Source: Desulfosudis oleivorans
GTDB lineage: Bacteria > Desulfobacterota > Desulfobacteria > Desulfobacterales > SURF-7
NCBI GenBank assembly: GCA_020723325.1
Contig: DYJD01000015.1
Coordinates: forward strand, 18,070-82,069
Length of the DNA: 64,000 bases
Direction of reading: 5' to 3'
The notes under the pieces are model-generated. The model had not been told where the DNA came from. It made no database searches and saw nothing but the letters and a program-made list of their open reading frames with translations. Positions within the stretch are counted from its first letter, which is position 1. Each line of letters starts with the position of its first letter. The position numbers and the translations under genes are program-made. Shown one piece after another: positions 25,040 to 35,571 of this stretch.

Positions 25040-26452
25040 TTAAAGGGCGTCCTTTGCCAATGCCCCCAAATGGGCAATGGCTTTTTCCACGCGTTGATTC
25101 CAGATCCCGCCATTCAGTCGCATGCAGTTGGCGTATTTATCCTTCATGGAAAAAAGCCTTCCCGGCGCAAACAGGATGTTTTGTTTCAATGCGTTGCGGT
25201 AGATGATATCCGTATCCACACCGGCCGGCAGTTCAATCCAAAGCAGGAAGCCGCCTCTGGGATTGGTAACCTGTGTGCCCCTGGGAAAATGGGTTAGAAT
25301 ACAGGCGCGCAGAGCGGCAATTTGGGTTTTCAGGATTTTGCTCAGATTGCGCAAATGCCGGCCGTATCCGCCCGCTTTCAGGAATTTGGCCACGGCAATC
25401 TGATTGACGGAGGCAGTGGAAATGTTGAGGAGGGTTTTCAATTTAATGACCGCATCATAATGTCTGCCCGGAGCGATCCAGCCCACCCGCAGGCCAGGGG
25501 CAATGGTTTTGGAAAAGGAGGAGCAGAGCAGCACATCCCCGGAAAGGTCATAGGCCTTGCACACATCCGGTCTTTCCTGAAAAGCAATGTCACCGTAAAT
25601 ATCGTCCTCCACCAGGGGGACATTGAATTCCGCCAGCAATTGCACCAGTTTCTTTTTTTGCATGGAGGACAGGACAAAGCCCATGGGATTGTTGAAATTG
25701 GAAATGCTGAACATGGCCTTGACCGGCTGGTTTTCCAACACGAACCTTAGGGTGTCCAGATTGATTCCATTTTCCCGGTCACTGGGGAGTTCAATGATAT
25801 TCAGGTTCAACTGCTCCAAAAGATGCAGCAGGTTGAAATAAATAGGACTTTCCAACACCACCGTATCGCCGGGTTTGCACAGCACCATCAAGGCCAGGAA
25901 AACCGCCTCGTGGCAGCCGTTGGTGATGATGAGCTCGTCCGGCGACAGGTTCAGGCCGCAGGCAAGGCTAAAACGGGCAATTTGCTCCCGTAGATTGCCA
26001 TATCCCGGAGACATGATGTAGTTATAGGCTTCAAATTCCTGATTGCGCATGGCTTCCTGGAAAAAACGTCCCATTTTTTCAGTGGGCCATAATTCGGGAT
26101 TGAGGGTGGCTATACTCAGGCTGATTTCAGGTGAGCATTGACCATTGTTCTGAAAACTGCCGTAAATACGGCACAGACTCACTTTTTGGGGGTCTAAAAG
26201 CGTGGGGTCCGGTTCTGCTCGGGAACCGGCTGAGGTCGTGGGCGGATTTACGTAAAAACCGGACTGGGGCACGGCTGTCAGAAAATTGAGATTTTCCAAT
26301 TTCCAATAGGCTTCCTTTACCGTATTGACGCTGACACGCAACTCCCGGCTCAGTTGGCGGATGGATGGGACTTTGTCACCATCTTTGAGAATCCCATTTT
26401 GAATCAGATGAATTATCCGTTCCGCCACCTGTTCGTACCGAGTTGCTTTCAT
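25040..26452 (-). CDS. MocR-type transcriptional regulator (GntR HTH plus aminotransferase domain)
   Basis: N-terminal winged helix of the GntR family, residues 1-75 (YEQVAERIIHLIQNG, then VPSIRQLSRELRVSVNTVKEAYWKLE), fused to a fold-type I PLP aminotransferase-like domain. In the latter CSSFSKTIAPGLRVGW carries the PLP lysine, and NFNNPMG and VEDDIYGD are the cofactor contacts. ATG at 26452 is chosen because GGAG lies upstream and the product begins at the HTH; longer in-frame starts add 35 non-conserved residues. MocR regulators often control vitamin B6, GABA or amino-acid genes near them. The divergent neighbour is the DUF2917 gene. A PLP-binding regulator is more likely than a free-standing aminotransferase. 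Confidence 0.88.
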   Translation of the reverse strand: MKATRYEQVAERIIHLIQNGILKDGDKVPSIRQLSRELRVSVNTVKEAYWKLENLNFLTAVPQSGFYVNPPTTSAGSRAEPDPTLLDPQKVSLCRIYGSFQNNGQCSPEISLSIATLNPELWPTEKMGRFFQEAMRNQEFEAYNYIMSPGYGNLREQIARFSLACGLNLSPDELIITNGCHEAVFLALMVLCKPGDTVVLESPIYFNLLHLLEQLNLNIIELPSDRENGINLDTLRFVLENQPVKAMFSISNFNNPMGFVLSSMQKKKLVQLLAEFNVPLVEDDIYGDIAFQERPDVCKAYDLSGDVLLCSSFSKTIAPGLRVGWIAPGRHYDAVIKLKTLLNISTASVNQIAVAKFLKAGGYGRHLRNLSKILKTQIAALRACILTHFPRGTQVTNPRGGFLLWIELPAGVDTDIIYRNALKQNILFAPGRLFSMKDKYANCMRLNGGIWNQRVEKAIAHLGALAKDAL

Positions 26453-26681
26453 CCTTTTTCTCCTTGTAAAATTCCCATGCCAGCCATTTTGCATTTCCGC
26501 ATCATAACTATTGAATGAAATCAAAGCAAATAAAAGACACAATTTACGGTTGAACACAAGGATACAGTTCCTGGAAAAAGCAATGTGTATCCGGTGGATT
26601 GGGTTGAATTGCCGCTGTCATTCATTGGCCGGCAGGTATATTTTTCTATTATTAAGAACACTCACAAGGGAGGAGCGGCAA

Positions 26682-27002
26682 ATGAATCTCAAAGATATCT
26701 TCAAGACCAAGGATCAATCCATTCTACTATCTGCAAACCAGGTGGTCGGTATGGGCGGAGGTTTGATCCACATTGTCTGCCAAAGGGGTGCCCTGTTTGT
26801 AACCTGGCCCAAGGGTAGGGAGAAAGTCCTGCTGTCCGGGGAAGGGATTTCCATCAGTTCCTGGGGCAAAATCTGTGTCATGGCGCTTTCACAATCGGCT
26901 GCACGCTTTCAGCAAAAGGGATTATTGCATGCAATGGCATTTGGTCATACAGTCAATTCAGATCACAGTACCGGTCGGCCTGATTACCATTGCCTCTGGT
27001 AA
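26682..27002 (+). CDS. DUF2917-family small protein
   Basis: A 106-residue protein whose central part fits the DUF2917 pattern: LLSANQVVGM, LFVTWPKG, VLLSGEGISI and VMALSQSAARF, a cupin-like series of short beta strands. No signal peptide or catalytic motif is visible. The start at 26682 follows GGGAGGAG with good spacing; the long upstream extension to 26511 has no such site and reads as non-coding. It is divergent from the MocR gene and could be its target. Function unknown. Confidence 0.72.
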   Translation: MNLKDIFKTKDQSILLSANQVVGMGGGLIHIVCQRGALFVTWPKGREKVLLSGEGISISSWGKICVMALSQSAARFQQKGLLHAMAFGHTVNSDHSTGRPDYHCLW

Positions 27003-27137
27003 TGGCTCCAATGCGCCAATAATACGAACGCTCGTTTTATAATTCATTGACAAACGATTCATTTTCATGGATGAAGAATTGGAGAAATCAATCAAGATTC
27101 AATTCATCAAAACCATACACAGGAAAAGGATCCAGGT

Positions 27138-27902
27138 ATGAAACTCGAATTCAGACTCCATAACAAAATCGCTCTAGTAACCGGAGCCAGCCGGGGTATC
27201 GGCGAATCCATTGCCGCAACCCTTGCAGCCCATGGTGCGGAAGTAATCATCAGCAGCCGTAAAATTGAAGGGTTGCGTCCGGTGGAGGAAACAATCAGGG
27301 CCAATGGCGGTAAGGCCTTGGCCCTTGCTTGTCATAACGGCAAACTGGATGAAATCGGGCGTCTTTTTCAAGAAATCAAGGAACGTTATGGTCGTCTTGA
27401 CATTCTGGTGAACAATGCCGCCACCAATTTTTATTTCGGTGATGTGCTGAATGCACCGGAATCAGCCTGGGATAAGACCATGGAAGTAAACTTGAAAGGA
27501 TATTTTTTCATGAGTCAGGCCGCCGCTAAAATGATGGTGGAAAATGGGGGCGGCAGTATTGTCAATGTGGCTTCCATCAACGCTGTCCGGCCTGCACCCA
27601 TGCAGGGGATTTATTCCATCACCAAAGCGGGTGTGGTGGCCATGACCAAGGCCTTTGCCAAGGAATTGGCCCCTTTTAAAATCAGGGTCAATGCCCTGTT
27701 GCCTGGTCTCACGGATACCAAATTCTCATCCGTAATGGTGAAAAACGATGAGCTCATGGATAAAGTGATCCTGCCCACCATCCCCTTACGCCGGGCAGCC
27801 CAGCCGGATGAAATGGCCGGTGCCGTGTTGTATCTGGTGAGCGATGCTGCTTCCTTTACCACCGGCGCCACCATAGTTGTGGATGGCGGTGCTTTGGCCT
27901 AG
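27138..27902 (+). CDS. Short-chain dehydrogenase/reductase (SDR)
   Basis: NAD(P)-dependent classical SDR of 254 residues. The Rossmann start has the TGxxxGxG motif TGASRGIGES near 13-22, NNAAT near 90 stabilises the sheet, and the catalytic Ser (VNVASINAV), Tyr and Lys (YSITK) are in order near 143-160. The C-terminus TTGATIVVDGGA is that of the FabG/glucose-dehydrogenase-like group. The ISSRK at the end of beta-2 suggests NADPH preference. The substrate is not determinable. A strong terminator-like hairpin follows at 27935. Confidence 0.92.
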   Translation: MKLEFRLHNKIALVTGASRGIGESIAATLAAHGAEVIISSRKIEGLRPVEETIRANGGKALALACHNGKLDEIGRLFQEIKERYGRLDILVNNAATNFYFGDVLNAPESAWDKTMEVNLKGYFFMSQAAAKMMVENGGGSIVNVASINAVRPAPMQGIYSITKAGVVAMTKAFAKELAPFKIRVNALLPGLTDTKFSSVMVKNDELMDKVILPTIPLRRAAQPDEMAGAVLYLVSDAASFTTGATIVVDGGALA

Positions 27903-27934
27903 GCAAATCAAGTCCTTGTTTGGACAATGGCCCT

Positions 27935-27981
27935 GCGCATCAATCGGAAACCGGGCGTTTGTTGACGATTGATGCGCTTTT
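27935..27981 (+). terminator. Terminator-like hairpin after the SDR gene
   Basis: Perfect 12-base arms GCGCATCAATCG (27935-27946) and CGATTGATGCGC (27966-27977) with a 19-base loop, followed by TTTT. It lies 33 bases after the SDR stop. The rest of the 306-base gap to the next gene holds a promoter-like site at 28078 and nothing else recognised. Confidence 0.75.
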
Positions 27982-28077
27982 GGGCGCTGCTGTTGGCGAC
28001 AGCCATTTATCCTTTAATAGAATCTTTTGAAAATCAATTTGTTATCCTAAGATATCGCCCCTCAAACAGCAGTTTGC

Positions 28078-28106
28078 TTGACAGTTTTTGCAAATTTTGA
28101 TAAATA
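28078..28106 (+). promoter_or_regulatory. Probable promoter of the M23 peptidase-secA unit
   Basis: A perfect -35 TTGACA at 28078-28083 is followed after 17 bases by TAAATA, a partial -10. The flanks are A+T-rich. It lies about 100 bases before the M23 start and after the SDR terminator. Confidence 0.45.
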
Positions 28107-28208
28107 TCATAATAAATCAAATATAAACACTTTCGCTGTCGTCTGCTGTTGCGGGAAATAATTCTGATTCCCGGAATTCAAAACCCATCTTTCAATTGTA
28201 TAATCCCA

Positions 28209-29135
28209 ATGAACAGGAATATCACTTTCTTCATAGCGAGCAACAGCGGCTCTTTGAGCAAAAAAGTCGTTGTTTCCAGAACCTGTCTGTGCGCTGTCGG
28301 TATTATTTGTTGTATTTGTATAAGTGTTCTGGGCTTGCTGCTCTTTGATTATACCAATTTGAAACGAAATGCCGTGCAATCGGATTCACTATGGTCGCGC
28401 TTAAAGGGACAAGAACAGGAACTTAGCGGACAACGAAAACAAATTCAATTGTTTGCCTCTGAAATCAACACCCTCAAGAATAAAATCGTGGATTTGAATA
28501 CCTTTGAGAAAAAGATCCGCGTTCTCGCAAATATTGAACCGACCACCGGACAGGAAAATGTGTTCGGTATCGGCGGCTCCATTCCAGAGGATCTGGACCC
28601 CAGCATAGTATTTACAAAATCCCATGACAGTTTATTAAGGGAAATGCATGAGCAGGTTGAACAATTATCCGAGGAATCGGAAAATCAGAAGGAAAATTTC
28701 GAGTCTTTGGCAGAATATCTCACGGAAAGGCGCAATCTTTTGGCAGCCACACCGGCCATCAATCCAACCAGGGGTTGGGTAACCTCCACCTTTGGCTATC
28801 GCAAATCGCCTTTTACCGGCTTACGGGAATTGCACAAAGGTCTTGATATTTCAGCCAGAACCGGCACGCCGGTTTTTGCCACAGCCGATGGGGTGATTAC
28901 TTTTTCCGATAATAAAAGTCTGCTCGGCAATATGGTGATTGTGGATCACGGCCATGGCCTGGTCACGCGCTATGCCCATTTGAACAAAATCTACAAGCAA
29001 AGTGGTGATTCAATCAAACGCGGCGACATCCTGGGGGAAGTCGGCAATACCGGCCGAACAACCGGTCCGCACCTGCACTATGACGTCCGCCTCAACGGCA
29101 TTTCCGTTAATCCGGAAAAATACATCGTTGATTGA
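28209..29135 (+). CDS. M23-family membrane-anchored peptidoglycan endopeptidase
   Basis: LytM-type zinc metallopeptidase. One membrane anchor lies at about residues 24-46 (LCAVGIICCICISVLGLLLF). A periplasmic coiled coil (GQEQELSGQRKQIQLFASEIN) runs from about 60 to 105, and a second helical stretch is near 155-180. The M23 domain fills the last 125 residues, with zinc ligands HKGLDIS and HLHYDV and the conserved GNMVIVDHG. The set of metal ligands is complete, so activity is expected, unlike EnvC-type activators. ATG at 28209 is preferred to an in-frame TTG at 28149. The gene stands 123 bases before secA, a neighbourhood often seen in this phylum. Confidence 0.9.
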   Translation: MNRNITFFIASNSGSLSKKVVVSRTCLCAVGIICCICISVLGLLLFDYTNLKRNAVQSDSLWSRLKGQEQELSGQRKQIQLFASEINTLKNKIVDLNTFEKKIRVLANIEPTTGQENVFGIGGSIPEDLDPSIVFTKSHDSLLREMHEQVEQLSEESENQKENFESLAEYLTERRNLLAATPAINPTRGWVTSTFGYRKSPFTGLRELHKGLDISARTGTPVFATADGVITFSDNKSLLGNMVIVDHGHGLVTRYAHLNKIYKQSGDSIKRGDILGEVGNTGRTTGPHLHYDVRLNGISVNPEKYIVD

Positions 29136-29258
29136 TCTTCCTGCCTGAACCTCCAAATATCCAAATAAATCATTTTTCCAGCGCGGCAATTGTGCTAATG
29201 TTCCTTTTTTATGCACCCCAAGCGGAAACAATATTGATACCGGAGGATTCGAGAATAC

Positions 29259-31784
29259 ATGTTATTAAATGCGCTAACAAAGCTATTTGGAAGCAAAAAT
29301 GAACGAACACTGAAACAATTTCAACCCATTGTTGCTGAAATAAATGCCTGGGAAAAAGAAGTGCAAGCTCTGAGTGATCAAGACTTGCAGCGGAAAACTT
29401 CCGTATTAAAGGAAAAACTGAATCAGGGCGCCACCCTTGAAGACATTCTGCCCGAAGCCTTTGCCGTTGTTCGTGAGACTTCCGTGCGGGTACTGAAAAT
29501 GCGCCATTTTGATGTGCAGCTCATCGGCGGATTGGTCCTGCACCAGGGAACCATTGCAGAAATGAAGACCGGTGAGGGCAAAACCCTTGTGGCGACCCTG
29601 CCGGCCTATTTAAATGCCCTTTCCGGCAAAGGGGTCCACATCGTGACCGTGAATGATTACCTGGCGCGGCGGGATGCGGAATGGATGGGCCAGATTTATA
29701 AATTTTTAGGGCTCTCGGTGGGCACCATCCTGCATCATTTGAATGATGAAGAACGGAAAGTCGCCTATAATTCCGATATTACCTACGGCACCAATAACGA
29801 GTTCGGTTTTGACTATCTGCGGGACAACATGAAATTTAATCAAGCTTCCATTGTCCAAGGGGAGCTCAATTACGCCATTGTGGATGAGGTGGACAGCATT
29901 CTTATTGATGAAGCCAGAACCCCGCTCATCATTTCCGGTCCGGCTGAAAAATCAACTAGTCTGTATTATGAAGTCAATACCATCATTCCCAGTTTTGTTC
30001 GGGATCAGGATTATGCCATTGATGAAAAGGCCCGGTCCGTGGTGTTGACCGAGGAGGGGGTGGCCAAAGCGGAAAAGAAATTGCAAGTGGAAAATCTGTA
30101 TGATCCGAAGAACATTGAATTGCTGCATCATACCAATCAGGCCCTGCGAGCCCATACCCTGTTTAAACGGGATGTGGACTATATCGTGAAAGACGGTGAG
30201 GTGATCATTGTGGATGAATTCACCGGCCGGTTGATGCCCGGCAGGCGTTACAGCGAGGGGCTGCACCAGGCCTTGGAGGCCAAGGAAGGCGTTAAGATTG
30301 AAAATGAAAACCAGACCCTGGCCACCATCACCTTTCAGAATTATTTTCGCATGTATTCCAAATTGGCGGGTATGACCGGTACTGCGGATACAGAAGCTGC
30401 TGAATTCAAGAAAATCTACAATCTTGACGTGGTGGTGGTCCCCACCCATATGCCCATGATCAGGACGGATCATCCTGACATGATTTATAAAACCAAACGG
30501 GAAAAATACAACGCGGCCCTGGATGAAATCGTGGAATGCCACAAGAAAGGCCAACCGGTTCTGGTGGGCACCATTTCCATAGATGTTTCTGAAAGTTTTA
30601 GTGAAAAATTAAAAAAGCGCGGTATCAAGCACGAGGTTCTGAACGCCAAAAATCATAGCAAGGAGGCTGAAATCGTTAAAATGGCCGGGCAAAAAGGCTC
30701 GGTCACCATCTCCACCAATATGGCCGGACGCGGTACGGATATCGTGCTCGGCGAAGGCGTCAAGGAAGTGGGCGGACTTCATATCATAGGGACGGAAAGG
30801 CATGAGAGCAGACGGATCGACAACCAATTGCGCGGCCGTTCCGGCCGTCAGGGTGATCCTGGCTCTTCGCGGTTTTATCTGGCCCTTGAAGATGATCTAT
30901 TGCGCATATTCGGCGGGGAAAGAATCACGGCCATCATGAATCGGCTGGGTATGGAAGAAGGCGAGGTGATTGAACACCGCTTGATCAGTAAAGCCATTGA
31001 AAACGCCCAACGCAAGGTGGAAGGGCATAATTTCGATATCCGCAAACACCTCCTGGAATATGATGACGTGATGAATCAACAGCGCAAAGTCATCTATCAG
31101 CAGCGCCGTGAAGCTTTGAGCGGTGAAAATTTAAAGCCGGCCATTGAGGAAATGATCCTGGACAAGGCCCATGAAATCGCTCAAAGTTTCGCAGGCGGAA
31201 AAGCCTTGCCGGATGAATGGGATGCCAAAGGCATTTACGAGGCGGTTTTCAAACAATTCAATTTTCGATTGCAGTTGGATGAGAACACCCTGCTTGACTT
31301 GACAATGGAAGACCTGGGAAACCTGATCAGCAACAAAGCCTTGTCCCTGTATTCTGAAAAAGAAGCCATGGTGGGATCCGAGGATTTTCGTCAAATCGAA
31401 CGGATTGTCATGCTGCAAACTGTTGATAATTTATGGAAAGATCATCTGCTTTCCATGGATCACCTCAAGGAGGGCATCGGCCTGCGGGGCTATGCCCAGC
31501 AAAATCCATTACTAGTCTACAAAAAAGAAGGCTTTGAACTGTTTCAAGACATGATCTCCAGAGTAAAGGAGGAAACTGTTTCCATTCTTTTTAGAATTCA
31601 GGTGGCTGAACCCCGCAAACTGGAAGACATGCAAAAACCCCAGGAACAGAATCTGATTTTTTCTCACGGCAGCGGGGATGATGAGAAAAAGCAACCTGTG
31701 AAACGTGCTGCGGAAAAAGTCGGTAGAAATATGCTCTGCCCTTGCGGCAGCGGCAAAAAATATAAAAAGTGTTGTGGTAAGTAA
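29259..31784 (+). CDS. secA: Preprotein translocase ATPase SecA
   Basis: Motor of the Sec export pathway, acting at SecYEG. The DEAD-like motor begins with MKTGEGKTL (Walker A), and [11 protein letters not shown] is the Walker B region. The preprotein cross-linking domain lies around 225-370, then NMAGRGTDI and the [10 protein letters not shown] motif close NBD2. The C-terminal SEC-C zinc-binding motif [13 protein letters not shown] is intact, indicating SecB or ribosome interaction. At 841 residues it is slightly shorter than E. coli SecA (901), mainly in the linker before the zinc motif. A GGAGG lies upstream of ATG 29259. Confidence 0.98.
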   Translation: MLLNALTKLFGSKNERTLKQFQPIVAEINAWEKEVQALSDQDLQRKTSVLKEKLNQGATLEDILPEAFAVVRETSVRVLKMRHFDVQLIGGLVLHQGTIAEMKTGEGKTLVATLPAYLNALSGKGVHIVTVNDYLARRDAEWMGQIYKFLGLSVGTILHHLNDEERKVAYNSDITYGTNNEFGFDYLRDNMKFNQASIVQGELNYAIVDEVDSILIDEARTPLIISGPAEKSTSLYYEVNTIIPSFVRDQDYAIDEKARSVVLTEEGVAKAEKKLQVENLYDPKNIELLHHTNQALRAHTLFKRDVDYIVKDGEVIIVDEFTGRLMPGRRYSEGLHQALEAKEGVKIENENQTLATITFQNYFRMYSKLAGMTGTADTEAAEFKKIYNLDVVVVPTHMPMIRTDHPDMIYKTKREKYNAALDEIVECHKKGQPVLVGTISIDVSESFSEKLKKRGIKHEVLNAKNHSKEAEIVKMAGQKGSVTISTNMAGRGTDIVLGEGVKEVGGLHIIGTERHESRRIDNQLRGRSGRQGDPGSSRFYLALEDDLLRIFGGERITAIMNRLGMEEGEVIEHRLISKAIENAQRKVEGHNFDIRKHLLEYDDVMNQQRKVIYQQRREALSGENLKPAIEEMILDKAHEIAQSFAGGKALPDEWDAKGIYEAVFKQFNFRLQLDENTLLDLTMEDLGNLISNKALSLYSEKEAMVGSEDFRQIERIVMLQTVDNLWKDHLLSMDHLKEGIGLRGYAQQNPLLVYKKEGFELFQDMISRVKEETVSILFRIQVAEPRKLEDMQKPQEQNLIFSHGSGDDEKKQPVKRAAEKVGRNMLCPCGSGKKYKKCCGK

Positions 31785-31900
31785 ATTGGCCCTGGGATGA
31801 ATTCGTGCTTGATTTTTTTCAGCCCAGAACTTAAAATTTTTCATATCATCAATAACGGTCGCAACCGACCCGCATTTTCCAAGACAAGTCGGAGGATGGG

Positions 31901-32215
31901 ATGAGTGCGGACAATCCGGAAACCGAATTAGGGATTTCCATAAAAACCCGTGAAAATATTGCAGAGCCTCCCATGTTCAAGGTTCTTTTGCACAATGATG
32001 ATTATACCACCATGGATTTTGTTATCGAGATACTGATGGCGGTATTTAAAAAAACTCCGGAGGAAGCCACCCAAATCATGCTGAATGTACATCGGAAAGG
32101 CTTGGGCCTTTGCGGGGTATATACCCATGAAGTGGCTGAAACCAAAGTGGATGCCGTCCATTCCCTGGCCCAGGAAAATGGATTTCCCCTGAAATGTTCC
32201 ATGGAAAAGGAGTAA
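31901..32215 (+). CDS. clpS: ClpS, N-degron adaptor for ClpAP
   Basis: Adaptor that recognises N-terminal Leu, Phe, Tyr and Trp and delivers proteins to ClpA. The core motif VLLHNDDYTTMDFVIEIL contains the ligand-binding N-D-D, and VHRKGLGLCGVYTHEVAETK supplies the conserved histidine and ClpA-binding face. The flexible N-terminal extension of about 24 residues, required to engage ClpA, is present. Length 104, normal. GGAGG precedes the ATG, and clpA starts six bases after the stop, so the two form an operon. Confidence 0.97.
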   Translation: MSADNPETELGISIKTRENIAEPPMFKVLLHNDDYTTMDFVIEILMAVFKKTPEEATQIMLNVHRKGLGLCGVYTHEVAETKVDAVHSLAQENGFPLKCSMEKE

Positions 32216-32220
32216 CCCCA

Positions 32221-34455
32221 ATGATCAGCAAAGAGCTCAGTGCCGCCCTCGGTTTTGCAGTAAGAGAAGCCAAGAAAAGACGGCACGAGTATGTTTGCCT
32301 GGAGCATGTTCTATTCGCCATTTTGCAGGATACCGGCGGGAGCGAAATGATCGAGAGTTGCGGCGGCAATGTGATTAATTTAAAAAATAAATTAGATAAA
32401 TTTCTTACGGAGCGCTTTCAACGCATCCCCGAAGGCGGGGAATATGTCCTGCAACAGACCATCGGTTTCCAGCGGGTTATTCAGCGGGCTGTGAATCAGG
32501 CCCGGTCTGCGGAAAAAGCCGAAGTCACGTTGGGAGATATCCTGGCTTCCATCTTTCTTGAGAAAGACTCCCATGCGGTTTATTTTTTACAGGAAGAGGG
32601 CATTTCTAGGCTGGATGTATTAAACTACATTTCCCACGGTGTGCCCAATGAAAGTTTTTTAGATGGGCCTGAGGAAACCGACCGAGGCGATAAGCAGGAT
32701 AAGAAAAAGAAGGTCGATCCGCTGACGGTCTTTACCGTTGATCTGGTACAAAAAGCCCGGGAGGGCAAGCTTGATCCCTTGATCGGCCGGGAATCGGAAC
32801 TGGAAAGGACCCTCCAGGTCCTATGCCGACGTCGCAAGCACAATCCGGTTTTTGTAGGTGAGCCGGGTGTTGGAAAAACAGCCATGGCTGAAGGCTTGGC
32901 CCAGCGGATCTGCGAGGGCACTGTCCCGGATATCTTGAAACAAACCAGTATTTACGCGCTGGACCTCGGCGCCTTGCTGGCCGGCACGAAATTTCGCGGT
33001 GATTTTGAGCAAAGATTAAAAAAAGTGATTCTTTCCCTCCAACGCAAGACCAACGCTATCTTGTTTATCGACGAGATCCACACCATTGTGGGGGCCGGGG
33101 CCACCAGCAGCGGCTCAATGGATGCCTCCAATATTCTGAAACCGGTGCTGACTTCCGGCGAGTTGCGCTGTATTGGTTCCAGCACCTATGAAGAATATAA
33201 AAATCATTTTGAAAAGGATCGCGCCTTGTCGCGCCGTTTTGAGAAAATCGAAATCAACGAGCCGGACATCCCCCAGACCGTCAAGATTTTAAAAGGCCTG
33301 AAATCCTATTATGAGATTTATCACAGCATCGAATACAGCGAAGGGGCGCTTAAGGCGGCGGCGGAACTGTCCGCCAAATATTTAAACGACCGTTTCCTGC
33401 CGGACAAGGCCATAGATGTGATCGATGAAGTCGGTGCTGCCATCCGGCTTTCCGGTTCTGCCAGGCGTAGAAAAATTCATGTGGCCGACATTGAAAAAAT
33501 CGTTGCCAAAATGGCACGCATTCCTTCCCAGACGGTTTCCAGCACGGATCGGTCAAAACTGGAAGTCCTGGAACAGAAATTAAAGGAAGTTGTGTTCGGC
33601 CAGGACAGCGCCATTGTCTCCCTGGTCACGGCCATCAAACGTTCCCGGGCCGGTCTGGGAACTCCTGGAAAACCGGTGGGCTCCTTTTTGTTCACCGGGC
33701 CCACCGGCGTGGGCAAAACCGAAGTCTCCAGGCAAATCGCCAAAATATTGGGGGTGGAATTCATCCGCTTTGACATGAGCGAATATATGGAAAAACATGC
33801 CGTGGCCAGACTCATCGGCGCCCCGCCCGGATATATCGGCTTTGAGCAGGGGGGACTCTTGACCGACGGCATCCGCAAACATCCTTACAGTGTTTTGCTG
33901 CTGGATGAGATCGAAAAGGCCCATATCGACCTATTCAACATCCTGCTGCAGGTCATGGATCATGCCACCTTAACCGACAATAACGGCAAACGTGCCGACT
34001 TCCGCAATGTGATTTTGATCATGACGTCCAATGCCGGGTCCCGGGAAATGAGCAGTCGCTCCATCGGATTCGGCCATGATCATGCCGATGCGGAAAGCAA
34101 GGGACGCAAGGCTCTTGAAACCTTTTTCAGCCCGGAATTCAGGAACCGCCTTGACGGGATTATCGCTTTCAACCCGCTGGACTTGGGAATCATGGTCAAA
34201 GTGGTGGATAAATTCATGCTGGAACTGCAAGACCAGTTGTCTCAGAAAAAAATCAACTTGTCGCTTTCAGATGAAGCCCGCAAATGGCTGGCTGTCAAGG
34301 GCTATGATCCCTGTTACGGGGCCAGGCCGCTGAATCGACTGATTCAGACCGAGATAAAGGATATACTTTCCGATCAAATCCTTTTCGGGAAATTGCAGAA
34401 TGGTGGTGATGTGCGCATTGAGCTCTGCGGGGACAAACTTATCTTTGAATATTGA
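32221..34455 (+). CDS. clpA: ClpA, ATPase subunit of the ClpAP protease
   Basis: Hexameric AAA+ unfoldase working with ClpP. An N-terminal double Clp repeat (1-145) docks ClpS. The first AAA+ module has GEPGVGKTA and LFIDEIHTI, the second GPTGVGKTE and [10 protein letters not shown]. The C-terminal D2-small domain follows. No ClpB-type middle coiled coil is present, which distinguishes it from the disaggregase. The start at 32221 ([10 protein letters not shown]) follows AAAAGGAG; an in-frame ATG at 32194 lies inside clpS. Length 744, as in E. coli ClpA (758). No clpP in the window. Confidence 0.97.
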   Translation: MISKELSAALGFAVREAKKRRHEYVCLEHVLFAILQDTGGSEMIESCGGNVINLKNKLDKFLTERFQRIPEGGEYVLQQTIGFQRVIQRAVNQARSAEKAEVTLGDILASIFLEKDSHAVYFLQEEGISRLDVLNYISHGVPNESFLDGPEETDRGDKQDKKKKVDPLTVFTVDLVQKAREGKLDPLIGRESELERTLQVLCRRRKHNPVFVGEPGVGKTAMAEGLAQRICEGTVPDILKQTSIYALDLGALLAGTKFRGDFEQRLKKVILSLQRKTNAILFIDEIHTIVGAGATSSGSMDASNILKPVLTSGELRCIGSSTYEEYKNHFEKDRALSRRFEKIEINEPDIPQTVKILKGLKSYYEIYHSIEYSEGALKAAAELSAKYLNDRFLPDKAIDVIDEVGAAIRLSGSARRRKIHVADIEKIVAKMARIPSQTVSSTDRSKLEVLEQKLKEVVFGQDSAIVSLVTAIKRSRAGLGTPGKPVGSFLFTGPTGVGKTEVSRQIAKILGVEFIRFDMSEYMEKHAVARLIGAPPGYIGFEQGGLLTDGIRKHPYSVLLLDEIEKAHIDLFNILLQVMDHATLTDNNGKRADFRNVILIMTSNAGSREMSSRSIGFGHDHADAESKGRKALETFFSPEFRNRLDGIIAFNPLDLGIMVKVVDKFMLELQDQLSQKKINLSLSDEARKWLAVKGYDPCYGARPLNRLIQTEIKDILSDQILFGKLQNGGDVRIELCGDKLIFEY

Positions 34456-34508
34456 CCCATGTGGACTACAACCGCTGCTTGCGCTCATCAAAAGCTCCCT
34501 TGACTCCC

Positions 34509-35204
34509 ATGCCGGTTTTTTTACTTTCCAAACAGCTCCTGTTCCCGCCGCCGCGACTGGCTGAAAAAGACGGCTTGCTGGCCGTGGGCGGCGACCTGAC
34601 CATGGAACGACTGCTGCTGGGATATCGGGAGGGGATCTTTCCATGGTATTCTGAAAATGAACCCATCATGTGGTGGAGTCCCGATCCCCGTTTGGTCCTG
34701 TACCCTGCCGAGCTGCATCTTTCCAGCAGTCTGAAAAAAAAACTCCGGCAGCATAGCTTTCGAATCACTGCGGATAAGGCTTTTCCGGAAGTAATTGCCG
34801 CCTGTGCCGCTGTCCGTTCAAAACAAAGAACCGCCACCTGGATCACGGATGACATGCTGCAGGCCTATATCTGTCTGCACCAGGCTGGATTTGCCCATTC
34901 CATTGAAGCCTGGCAGGGCGACAGGCTGGCAGGCGGATTATACGGCATTGCCTTGGGCAAATGTTTTTTCGGGGAGTCCATGTTTGCCTATATCAGCGAT
35001 GCTTCCAAGGTCGCCTTTGTTCATTTGGTGCAGCATTTAGCCGCCGGCGGCTATCATTTTATCGACTGTCAGGTGGTTACCGGGCATTTGCAGCGTTTGG
35101 GAGCGCGTGAGATTCCAAGGGCGCAGTTCTTGCGGGAATTGAAAAAAGCACTTTTATCGGAAACGGTTTGTGGAAAATGGGAGGATCCTATATTTCAGGA
35201 TTGA
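34509..35204 (+). CDS. aat: Leucyl/phenylalanyl-tRNA-protein transferase
   Basis: Adds Leu or Phe from aminoacyl-tRNA to proteins with N-terminal Arg or Lys, creating the degrons read by ClpS. Family motifs are GLLAVGGDLTMERLLLGYREGIFPWY and, later, GGLYGIALGKCFFGESMF, with FIDCQVVTGHLQRLGAREI near the end. ATG at 34509 gives the standard start MPVFLLSK; the upstream in-frame TTG at 34452 overlaps the clpA stop. At 231 residues it is normal. The order clpS-clpA-aat puts the maker, reader and unfoldase of one pathway in a single operon. Confidence 0.96.
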   Translation: MPVFLLSKQLLFPPPRLAEKDGLLAVGGDLTMERLLLGYREGIFPWYSENEPIMWWSPDPRLVLYPAELHLSSSLKKKLRQHSFRITADKAFPEVIAACAAVRSKQRTATWITDDMLQAYICLHQAGFAHSIEAWQGDRLAGGLYGIALGKCFFGESMFAYISDASKVAFVHLVQHLAAGGYHFIDCQVVTGHLQRLGAREIPRAQFLRELKKALLSETVCGKWEDPIFQD

Positions 35205-35233
35205 CGACGGCATATTGCGGAAAGGAAATGGTG

Positions 35234-35563
35234 ATGCAATCGGATTGTATTTTTTGTAAAATCATCCAAAAAGAACTACCTGCCGACTTTTTATTTGAAA
35301 ATGAAAACCTGGTGGTTTTCCGGGATATCAACCCCAAAGCCCCGGTCCATCAGCTCATCGTGCCCAGACAGCATCTTCGCAGCATCAACGATATAACCAT
35401 CTCCGACGGCCAAATCCTGACTGAAATGATTTTTACAGCCCAAAAGATGGCCGTGAAATTGAAAATAGACCGCTCCGGCTACAAATTGCTCTTCAACGTG
35501 GAGAAGGGAGGGGGCCAGGTGATCTTCCACCTGCATCTGCATTTGCTCGGCGGCTGGAAATAA
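35234..35563 (+). CDS. HIT-family (HINT-like) nucleotide hydrolase
   Basis: Histidine-triad protein, probably a purine nucleoside phosphoramidase of the HINT branch. DCIFCKII at the N-terminus has the CxxC typical of zinc-binding HINT proteins. FRDINPKAPVHQLIVPRQH forms the core, and the HIT motif HLHLHLLGG closes it. 109 residues, normal. The start at 35234 lies eight bases after AAGGA; a second ATG at 35228 is nearly equivalent. It follows aat by 29 bases and may be the last gene of that operon. Convergent with the UspA gene, only eight bases apart. Confidence 0.92.
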   Translation: MQSDCIFCKIIQKELPADFLFENENLVVFRDINPKAPVHQLIVPRQHLRSINDITISDGQILTEMIFTAQKMAVKLKIDRSGYKLLFNVEKGGGQVIFHLHLHLLGGWK

Positions 35564-35571
35564 TCTATGAG

